Part shown: positions 55,836 through 64,000 of the stretch, piece after piece | Layout: each line of letters opens with the position of its first letter | Position numbering within the stretch: the first letter of the stretch is position 1 | Assembly (NCBI RefSeq): GCF_023078275.1 | Contig: NC_062991.1 | Coordinates: 682,001-746,000, forward strand | Direction of reading: 5' to 3' | DNA from: Leguminivora glycinivorella | Taxonomy: Eukaryota; Arthropoda; Insecta; Lepidoptera; Tortricidae | Length of the DNA: 64,000 bases | Made by a program: the position numbers and the translations under genes | Notes under the pieces: generated by a model | Told to the model about the DNA's origin: nothing | Seen by the model: only the letters and a program-made list of their open reading frames with translations | The model's database searches: none

Positions 55836-56394
55836 ATAAAAGATATTTTATTGAGTCAATAGAGGTGCTTAATTCTACTTACAATTTTAACATTTTACTA
55901 TCATGGTACAAAACCAAAAGATAAGTGTCATCTGATCCCCGTACTAGTGTGAACTGTATTACGGTGGGTCAGGATTCACCGTCCTTACGTATGTATTTAT
56001 ATAATTATAAACCATGTACCAGTCACTTGTAGGATTATCTAAACTAACCCTTAATGACATAACACTTAGATCCAAACTAGTGTGCATACAAAATCGTTAC
56101 TTTATAAGTTTGCCGAATTTGTTAATTAGTCACTACATTAAAGTACGTAACTACCTACTTAATAAGAACTTCATTATAACATGACAACAAAGGTAAACCA
56201 AATATAAAATAACAGTTAAGAATTTCACAAACGAATAGTGAACAACACCCGTTGCTGGGCCGTCTTTGGAGTAAACACGTAGTATATGCAAAAACATAAG
56301 ATTAAATATTTATAAGATTTTAGTTATGTATACAATTATATATATAGGTACATATATTAATTGTGTGTTTGTGTACGTGCGCGTGCGCGCGCGC

Positions 56395-56449
<55 letters not shown>

Positions 56450-57740
56450 ACTAAGTTTTTTAGCAATTTTTCTGTGTTTTCGTAATCATGTTTCCGTAGA
56501 TAATTTTCCAGCTGCTTTTTAAAAGAGTACAAATTTAGTGATCTCAGTTTTATATCTTTACTTATTTTATTGTATATAGTGGGGCCTAGGACGTTGTAAA
56601 ATTTTTTTGGAAATTTCGTTTTATGTGGTGGGATTAAGTAAACTTTGTCATCTCTCCTTCTAGAAGCAGAGAGGTCTGGGCTGTGTTTGTGCTGTTTTAT
56701 TAGCAACATTTTAACAAAGAGTTGTCTTACCGATAGTACTGAGGTGTCTTGATATAAAGTGGTGGTTGGATATCGGAAATTTTTGAAAGTTATAACTTTT
56801 AGTACTGTACGCTGAGCTCTTTCCAGTGTAAGCATGGAAGTTTTTGATGCTCCTCCCCAAGCAGTAATACAATAAGTAGTCACTGATTGACAGAGGGCAT
56901 AATAGATAGATATTAAAAGTTTCTTATCACATACATGTCTAAGATTTTTAAATATAAATATCAACTTTCTAATTTTACTCGCCAGATTAGAGATATGTTC
57001 ACGCCAACTGAGGTTTTTATCAACTAAAACTCCTAGATATCTTAAAGATGATGTTTCTGAAATAGATTGGCATGAGCTTGAGCAAACAGCTTGACCTTGG
57101 CAAGAATGTACCTTAATTGCCACGTCTTTGCATAACGCTTGCTTATTGTTTTTAATGCTAAAAGTTAGGTATTTCGTTTTAGCATAATTTAACGTAAGAA
57201 GGTTTAGGGAGAGCCACTCATGTACCTGGTTAAAACCATTTTGAGCTAGTTTATTAACCTCCTCCCAAGATTCACCATGAAATAAGATAGCAGTATCATC
57301 TGCAAATGAAATTATTTCGGCGTTTTCAACATTGAGTCTGCATAGCTCATCAATATAGATAAGGAACAAGGTTGGGCCAAGAACACTGCCTTGCGGCACT
57401 CCGTATTCTATGTTCTCCTCATTACTGTGTAAATTTCCAACTTTTACCGACTGCTTTCTATCTTGGAGATAATTGCTGAAAAGTTGTAGCGGCGTGCCCC
57501 TTATACCGATGTTCTCCATCTTCTTAATAAGTAAGGAGGCAGAAACTGTATCGAAGGCCTTTTTTATATCTAAGAAGATTCCAATAGTTTTTTTATTATG
57601 ATCTAGTTTATCTACAATATAATTAGTTAATTGAAGTACCGCATCTTCCGTAGATTTGCATTCTCTAAATCCATGTTGATTTTTACTTAATAGATTGTTG
57701 GTTTCAAGGAATTTTTTTAGTCTTTTGTTAATTATCTACA
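55833..57740 (-). mobile_element. 5'-truncated Jockey/CR1-like non-LTR element inside DIRS RNase H
   Basis: Consists of the open RT frame 57735-56446, a 3' UTR of about 600 bp with a GT microsatellite next to the stop (56390-56444), and a 3' end of TCTTTTATCTTTTTTATCTT type (minus strand) at 55833-55850. Both flanks are DIRS RNase H. An AATGT-like motif at both junctions may be the target duplication. Confidence 0.85.
56446..57735 (-). CDS. Non-LTR reverse transcriptase, 429-codon open frame, 5'-truncated
   Basis: The frame is open from just after TAG at 57738-57736 to the stop at 56446. The longest internal ATG is at 57519. In order: NQHGFRECKSTEDAVLQLTN, palm motif FLDIKKAFDTVS, YGVPQGSVLGPTLF, SFADDTAILF (both Asp intact), LRYLGVLVDKNLSWREHI, and a C-terminal domain with YNVLGPTIYNKI. 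This is a normal Jockey/CR1-type RT lacking fingers N-terminus and endonuclease. No internal stops, so the insertion is recent compared with its DIRS host. It cannot move by itself because the 5' half is missing. Confidence 0.9.
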
Positions 57741-57754
57741 TTTCATGATACAGA

Positions 57755-58870
57755 CCGGGTATCACTTCTATAATATATAATGTTTTTCGTATATTTAATA
57801 TTTATATACGATGCAAAAAAACCAAAGGTTTCGCTTCTTCGCACCACTGCCAAATCCGTCTGAAAGGGTCGTTCAAATTTCGAAATTGAACGCTGCCCAA
57901 TGCGATTTTCATCGCTTATATCAGTTATAGCTTTCGTATTGTCTATACGAATTAATATAAAACAGTCACAACGACGGTCATTAGAGAAATATTAAGAGGT
58001 AAACATACTGCTAACATTTCCAAATGGTTTATGTGGAAAGCTTTTTCCTCGGATCTCGACGCTCCGTGTGCAAGAGAATATAATATTCATCCCCCAGTTC
58101 GGATCATTTAATATTAGTTTCGGTAATTTAATTTTCTTACTATAGTTTGGGTCGCGTTGCAAGGCTAGAAATTTTTGGCGTTCTAGAATTTTAGTATATA
58201 GCCACCCAAATTTAGCTGCAGGGCATGCGTCAATAAGTACTCCGATCAGTTGAGATAATTCTCTAACGGAACAAGAGTGTAGTGACAGAGATTTTCTAAC
58301 CATCACGTTGATTTTCTTTCGTTTTTCCCGTAGGTAAAAAAATCGACTGAGTTTGAACATAAAACCTAAGTCTCGACAAACCTGTCGCGGTTTTAATGTC
58401 CTATTAGTATAGTTTATGACAAAGCACAAGCATTCTAGTAGGTTAACGCACAGGGTTAACGTTTACGTTTCGTAAACACTCTACATAAGAGTACCCGACA
58501 CATAAAATACCGCGCTAAAAAAGACCATAAGACAAAGCCGTAAATTCATTTAAGTTAATAAACTAGGGTTTTCATCTTCAAAATGGACGCTCAGATATTT
58601 GCGGCAATGTCTCGCAATAAGAATCAGTGGGTAAGCTTCCTTCAAATCAACTGTAGCCATGAAGCTACCTGTTGGTAAGTATAAGCTTAACAGTTGGTCT
58701 GTGGTTTTCCATTTTGAAATGTTCTCTAGGAATAAATTTGTTCAGCTTTTCGAGATTTGGAATAAAACGTTTGGTGTCATAGATTTTTGTGACAAAAACG
58801 TTCTCGAAATAAACTGGTCATGCTGTGAGATGCAAGGGACAACTGCATCCAGCTGAATTAAATTTTGGAC
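57755..58870 (-). pseudogene. DIRS reverse transcriptase and RNase H start
   Basis: Pieces in shifting frames: NKFIPREHFKMEN and FMATVDLKEAYPLI (58860-58600, palm motif A), LNEFTALSYGLF near 58530, then 58429-57992 as one 145-codon frame with RDLGFMF, SVRELSQLIGVLIDACPAAK and FGWLYTKILERQKFLAL. Further on come IDNTKAIT and FERPFQTDLAVVRRSETFGF, FASYI (RNase H). Catalytic YxDD is not seen; frameshifts show decay. Confidence 0.78.
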
Positions 58871-59031
58871 GTACCTCCATAACGGCTTTTCCACTACTCC
58901 AATTTATTTTTGGGGTACAACGGCTTGAAAAACCGGACGTTCAAAAGTTACAGAGCAACCGTTTTTAAGCGAATCTAAAATAACTTCATTTGATGTTATT
59001 TTTGACCAGCAATCATAAAAAATATTTTATT
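58871..59031. other. DIRS interior, unassigned
   Basis: Short link between the RT and gag-like parts; no clear motif. Confidence 0.3.
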
Positions 59032-59990
59032 TTACCAGCGTGGGGTAACTGACTCATTGTTGAGGAGTGGCACGGGGCTTGCCCTGGCCCGCTGGTCTAG
59101 CTGAAGGGTTCGGGGTTGGTTGACTGCTGCCCTTTCTCTGGAGGGCCTGACCCGTTTCCCTGAAACTGGTATTGGTTGCGCGCCGACGTTGTTGTCGAAG
59201 TTGATGGAGCCGTGTTGCTCTTTCCCGAATATACAGACTTTTTTATCTGTAGCCATTGTTTCTCAATTACTTTTGAGGCTTTTATGTTTTCCGGGAGTTT
59301 ACTTCCATAGAGTAAATCGCCCGCATCTTGAATTATGGTCAAGAAGGGTTTTTATAACCTGGGTGTGACAAGCCTTGTACGTGCTTGGGTTTTGCAATAA
59401 TGCAAGTCTGATAAGATGCGACAACTGTCGCTTAACAGCTTGATAGCAGTGATCTTATATATCATCAGACGTCAATAGAACAGTAATAGCTCGGTTTATG
59501 GCTGTAATGCCTACACCCAACTGGCAGCTGCCACAAACAGCATGGCTGTAATGGCCGCAGAAATTTCTGCATGAAGCATCTAAATGCGTACAATTTTCGG
59601 AGATAAGGTATTCTTTTAATATCTTATCCTTCAAATATTTGGTAAACCCTTGCGGACTAATGATAGCCAAGGGGAGGCTAAGTTACCGTGAATTTTTCCC
59701 CAAGTATGGGTGTATGTTCGGTATATAGCCTCACCTAAACACGGTAACCAGGTCTGGGTCCAAATCAGGTACTTTTGGAGCTGAATTTTCAGGAGTTGAG
59801 CCTGGCGCCGTACCCGCAGGGTGTTGCGTCTTCAGGTAAGATCTCCGGAACATTCTCGATGTATGGAGAATTCGAGTCCTGGTAATCGAGTTGGTTGTCC
59901 GGAATGTACCATTTCGGTCTCCGTGACTTCTTGTTCGAGAAAGCAACGATGCTTTCTGAACAGAACAAAACCAAGCCATAATTTAGTTTT
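59032..59990 (-). pseudogene. DIRS gag-like region
   Basis: The frames include DLDPDLVTVF (about 59745), KYLKDKILKEYLISENCTHL then DAS (59640-59560), and MTIIQDAGDLLYGSKLPENI then KASKVIEK (from 59342). I associate these with DIRS gag proteins upstream of the RT. Several stops separate them. Confidence 0.6.
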
Positions 59991-60029
59991 ATAAAAACTA
60001 AAACAAAAATAGTACCAAAATTGTGGGTA

Positions 60030-60260
60030 CACTGAGAGAAAATACAACCAGTTTCATGTTCGTTCAACAAATTTTTTGGTTAAAATAGCACCTACGTGCT
60101 TTTTGGTTCAAACAACAAGCTACTTGTCATTTGAATCAACAAGTCGATTTTATAAAAACAACCTGACACATATTGTTTTAAACATACGTTTGGCTGATTC
60201 AAACGGATAAACCGCAACAAGTCGAACTTGTTAAATTCACAATGCAAATTTCTCTCAGTG
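60030..60260 (+). mobile_element. Tc1/mariner-type MITE, CACTGAG ends, copy 2
   Basis: Ends CACTGAGAGAAAATACAACC and TTTCTCTCAGTG with TA at 60028-60029 and 60261-60262. Reverse complement of 3712-3960, so this pair defines a family. Confidence 0.88.
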
Positions 60261-60381
60261 TAGATTTCACCCATATGCGCGAATGCGCGTCTTACTTAGT
60301 GTTATCTCGCGGATAACATTCAGTAACTAATGTTCATATCAACATGTGTTCGTAATAGAATCACCATGTCTTACATGAGTT

Positions 60382-60449
60382 ATGCCTTCGTGTTGACTCA
60401 CGGTCAACCCCCGGCTGCCTTCGTGTTGACTCACGGTCAACCCCCAGGC
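60382..60449. repeat. 34-bp tandem duplication with hairpin
   Basis: TGCCTTCGTGTTGACTCACG then GTCAACCCCC occurs twice in a row (60382, 60416). Each copy holds GTTGAC-TCACG-GTCAAC, a six-base-pair stem. Confidence 0.85.
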
Positions 60450-60620
60450 TCGCGTCTTGTTAAAAGTACGCGTTGTGTGATCATCCGTAGATGATGATAA
60501 AAATACTAGTCCACTGTTTTTCTTGGTCAGTGCGTTTTACGCTTTGGCATTGCCAACGACCAAGATAAACTTAGTATCAAAAGATAGTGCAGTGGACGCG
60601 TGCGTCTGTTGCCGTGCACG

Positions 60621-61361
60621 AAATAAATTAATAGTTTAAAAAACACTATAAAACACGCTTTTATAAATGCACGTAAAAGCCAAAAATAAATTATGGATCG
60701 TTCAAGTTGTCTCTATTTGTGAGCTGAAGTTTAAAAACTATGTGCTTTTAATTATAATATTTGATTGTAAAAGCGTGGGGCGCTGGAACAGGAAAGACTT
60801 TTTGTATAACTTGCTGATAAATCAAATTATGCTATGTTACGGGAAGGAGGTTACACAGATTGACGCGCTAACTGGGTTCTACATTAAACAGTCAAATCAA
60901 TTAAAAGTCAGTGTTCAAAGTAGGTACCAGTTTGTCGAACTCAGACAAAATATGCGCTAGTAGCGAGGAGAGTCGACAGTCACCGACACTTAGAACGCCG
61001 CTTTTTTCCGGTAATCAAAGTACAAAAGGGGAAAGTGTCTACAGTGACAGGATGCAGAGTTCTTGTTCGTGGACGAGATATCTTTGGTTCTCTTTGGTAA
61101 CCCTTAGGCGGCATATGTAAACGTTATGTTCTTATGCAACTTCATTCGCCAGGAAGTTCGGATTAGTATTTGTTTACAAGAAAGTCTTTCCTGTTCCAGC
61201 GCCCCACGCTTTTACAATCAAATATTATAATTAAAAGCACATAGTTTTTAAACTTCAGCTCACAAATAGAGACAACTTGAACGATCCATAATTTATTTTT
61301 GGCTTTTACGTGCATTTATAAAAGCGTGTTTTATAGTGTTTTTTAAACTATTAATTTATTT
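60621..61361. mobile_element. 741-bp element with 181-bp inverted arms
   Basis: 60621-60801 and 61181-61361 are reverse complements with no mismatch I could see (outer AAATAAATTAATAGTTTAAA; inner GGCGCTGGAACAGGAAAGAC). The 379-bp middle has no recognisable gene; a 97-codon frame at 60667-60960 is mostly arm. Could be a foldback or MITE, or the termini of a deleted larger element. No target duplication could be assigned. Confidence 0.85.
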
Positions 61362-61729
61362 TATACTTTTTAGTCATTAATAATGAAATACTTTTAACAT
61401 TTATACATAAATTTATTTCAAGTAGGCGGATTTTACATGCCATTTGTGGCTTAACGTGTACTTATTGCTAATTGATACTTAATAATAGCGGCTACCTTCT
61501 TATTACAGTATTATCATAAAAATGTTTATACCTAGTAAGTTATCCGTAAAAGATAGACAATATAGACATGTGCTATCGCCATCGCGGACTTATTGAAGAC
61601 ATTAGAGAGACATACTTTCGCCATACATTGTTTTGAAGCTCTCAGCTAGTGGAATTTTGTTTGACTCGATTAGAAAATATTGTCACATTTCAACTAATTC
61701 AAACAAAATTTAAGTATTTCTTTTTTGCC
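61362..61729. other. AT-rich spacer
   Basis: No gene. Confidence 0.3.
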
Positions 61730-64000
61730 GAGCCCCCCTTTATTTGCTCTTAAGGGTCACAGGAAAACCATTACCCAACTTTTTAAATACAGCGTTGATC
61801 TTTCTTTTATGCGGGGGCTTCGCCCCCGAGCCCCCCTTTTCGTTACTCTTAAGGGTAACAAGAAAACCCTAACCCAACTTATTTTAAATACAACGTTTAT
61901 CTTTCTTTTATGCGGGGGCTTCGCCCCCCGAGCCCCCCTTTGTTTGCTCTTAAAGGTCACAAGAAAACGCTAACCCAACTTATCCTAAATACTTTTGTTT
62001 GCTCTTAAAGGTCAGAAGAAAACGCTAACCCAACTTATCTTAAATACTACGTTGATCTTTCTTTCATGCGGGGGGCTTCGCCCCGCGAGCCGCTCTTTGT
62101 TTGCTCTTAAAGGTCACAAGAAAACGCTATCCCAACTTATTTTAAATACTACGTTGATCTTTCTTTTATGCGGGAGGCTTCGCCCCCCGAGCCCCCCTTT
62201 GTTTGCTCTTAAAGGTCAGAAGAAAACGCTAACCCAACTTATCTTAAATACTACGTTGATCTTTCTTTCATGCGGGGGGCTTCGCCCCCCCAGCCCCCCT
62301 TTGTTTGCTCTTAAAGGTCACAAGAAAACGCTAACCCAACTTATCTTAACTACTACGTTGATCTTTCTTTCATGCGGGGGGCTTCGCCCCCCGAGCCCCC
62401 CTTTGTTTGCTCTTAAAGGTCACAAGAAAACGCTAAACCAATTTATTCTAAATACTACGTTGATCTTTCTTTCATGCGGGGGGCTTCGCCCCCCGAGCCC
62501 CCCTTTGTTTGCTCTTAAAGGTCACAAGAAAACCTTAACCCAACTTATTTTAAATACAACGTTGATCTTTCTTTTATGCGGGGGGCTTCGCCCCCGAGCC
62601 CCCCTTTGTTTGCTCTGAAATGTCACAAGAAAACGCTAACCCAACTTATTTTAAATACTACGTTAATCTTTCTTTTTTGCGGGGGGCTTCGCCCCCCGAG
62701 CTCCCCTTTTCTTTGCTCTTAAGGATCACAAGAAAACGCTAACCCAACTTATCTTAAATACTACGTTGATCTTTCTTTCATGCGGGGGGCTTGGCCCCCC
62801 GAGCCCCCCTTTGTTTGCTCTTAAAGGTCACAAGAAAACGCTAACCCAACTTATCTTAAATACTACGTTGATCTTTCTTTCATGCGGGGGCTTCGCCCCC
62901 GAGCCCCCTTTGTTTGCTCTGAAAGGTCACAAGAAAACGCTATCCCAACTTATTTTAAATACTACGTTAATCTTTCTTTTATGCGGGGGGCTTCGCCCCT
63001 CGAGCCCCCCTTTATTTGCTCTTAAAGGTCAGAAGAAAACGCTAACCCAACTTATCTTAAATACTACGTTGATCTTTCTTTCATGCGGGGGCTTCGCCCC
63101 CCGAGCCCCCCTTTGTTTGCTCTTAAAGGTCACAAGAAAACGCTATCCCAACTTATTTTAAATACTACGTTGATCTTTCTTTTATGCGGGGGGCTTCGCC
63201 CCCCGAGCCCCCCTTTGTTTGCTCTTAAAGGTCAGAAGAAAACGCTAACCCAACTTATCTTAAATACTACGTTGATCTTTCTTTCATGCGGGGGGCTTCG
63301 CCCCCCGAGCCCCCCTTTGTTTGCTCTTAAAGGTCACAAGAAAACGCTAACCCAACTTATCTTAAATACTACGTTGATCTTTCTTTCATGCGGGGGGCTT
63401 CGCCCCCGAACCCCCTTTGTTTGCTCTTAAAGGTCACAAGAAAACGCTAAACCAATTTATTCTAAATACTACGTTGATCTTTCTTTCATGCGGGGGCTTC
63501 GCCCCCGAGCCCCCTTTGTTTGCTCTTAAAGGTCACAAGAAAACCTTAACCCAACTTATTTTAAATACAACGTTGATCTTTCTTTTATGCGGGGGGCTTC
63601 GCCCGAGCCCCCCTTGTTTGCTCTGAAATGTCACAAGAAAACGCTAACCCAACTTATTTTAAATACTACGTTAATCTTTCTTTTATGCGGGGGCTTCGCC
63701 CCCCGAGACCCCTTTGTTTGCTCTTAAAGGTCACAAGAAAACGCTAACCCAACTTATCTTAAATACTACGTTAATGTTTCTTTTTTGCGGGGGCTTCGCC
63801 CCCCGAGCCCCCTTTTCTTTGCTCTTAAGGATCACAAGAAAACGCTAACCCAACTTATCTTAAATACTACGTTGATCTTTCTTTCATGCGGGGGCTTCGC
63901 CCCCCGAGCCCCCCTTTGTTTGCTCTTAAAGGTCACAAGAAAACGCTAACCCAACTTATCTTAAATACTACGTTAATCTTTCTTTTTTGCGGGGGGCTTC
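61730..64000. repeat. 102-bp hairpin-bearing satellite, ~22 copies, runs off the edge
   Basis: The unit contains GTTTGCTCTTAAAGGTCACA, AGAAAACGCTAACCCAACTT, ATCTTAAATACTACGTTGAT, CTTTCTTTCATGCGG and the palindrome GGGGGGCTTCGCCCCCC. Hairpin starts at 62068, 62170, 62272, 62374, 62476 and 62578 give a 102-bp period; some units are 2-8 bp shorter. Frames such as 61995-62618 encode a 34-residue repeat because 102 divides by three. Marker variants recur about 1.01 kb apart (CGCTAAACCAATTTATTC at 62431 and 63445), giving a ten-unit higher-order repeat. Confidence 0.92.

Larger units (their letters stand above)
54543..59990 (-). mobile_element. Degenerate DIRS-like retroelement (composite)
   Basis: Minus-strand parts appear in the order gag-like (59990-59032), RT (58870-57992), RNase H (57990-57755, resuming 55835), and tyrosine recombinase N- and C-terminal parts (about 55500-54543). 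Order and motifs fit DIRS-type elements, which integrate by a tyrosine recombinase rather than an integrase. It is broken by many stops and shifts and by the non-LTR insertion at 55833-57740. Its terminal repeats were not identified. Confidence 0.78.

Noticed and set aside
56390..56446. Z-DNA-type regulatory site
   Set aside because: An alternating GT/GC microsatellite in a retroelement 3' UTR; no evidence for regulation.
60667..60960. 97-codon plus-strand gene
   Set aside because: Most of it lies in the inverted arm and is repeated in reverse at 61181; no domain.
61995..63626. Several 34-residue-repeat proteins
   Set aside because: Same reason: a 102-bp satellite without stops in one frame; frames break wherever a unit is 100 or 101 bp.

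Overview
The window is eukaryotic nuclear DNA, AT-rich and gene-poor, with intron-scale spacing, no operons and dense interspersed repeats. The mix of repeats points to a moth or butterfly genome. It includes families opening CCGGCCAAGAGCGTGTCGGG and CCGGCCAAGTGCGAGTCGGA, a family ending in GTCGTTTTTGCGTCGGGGGTT, tRNA-derived SINEs, RTE, Jockey/CR1-like and Penelope-like remnants, and many short inverted-repeat elements. The order is inferred from remembered repeat types, not from a search. No conserved housekeeping gene is recognisable.

Left part (1-15 kb). The left edge cuts a long, fully open minus-strand reading frame (792 codons visible) with an N-terminal C2H2 finger, an intact reverse transcriptase core (GCQQGDPLGP, YLDD) and the start of a C-terminal Cys/His cluster. 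After it come MITEs (several with TAA or TA target duplications), SINEs, dead RTE tails and a broken Penelope-like element with a GIY-YIG domain.

Middle (15-45 kb). A 3.5-kb foldback-like element (15.24-18.75 kb) has ~540-bp inverted arms around a ~157-bp satellite. Next comes a possible spliced, mostly non-coding transcript (19.2-24.3 kb), then a MITE and SINE mosaic with several nestings: A in C, B in A, and MITE K in A. Two SINE copies sit head to head as a ~115-bp-arm palindrome at 40.68-40.92 kb. The best host-gene candidate is an exon at 43020-43468 encoding Cys/His motifs and ending at a consensus donor. A weaker divergent minus frame starts 487 bp away.

Right part (45-64 kb). There is an 11-copy 120-bp array, a dead mariner with TA duplications and TIRs, a ~275-bp tandem region, a GC-rich ~445-bp tandem region of small hairpins, and a degenerate DIRS-like tyrosine-recombinase retroelement (minus, ~60.0-54.5 kb). 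A younger 5'-truncated non-LTR element with a 429-codon open RT frame has split the DIRS RNase H. After these come an element with perfect-looking 181-bp inverted arms and a 102-bp satellite with higher-order structure running off the right edge.

The recognisable genes are mostly transposon genes. The most notable items are the intact RT frame at the left edge, the foldback element with internal satellite, the SINE palindrome, the non-LTR-in-DIRS nesting and the hairpin-bearing higher-order satellite.
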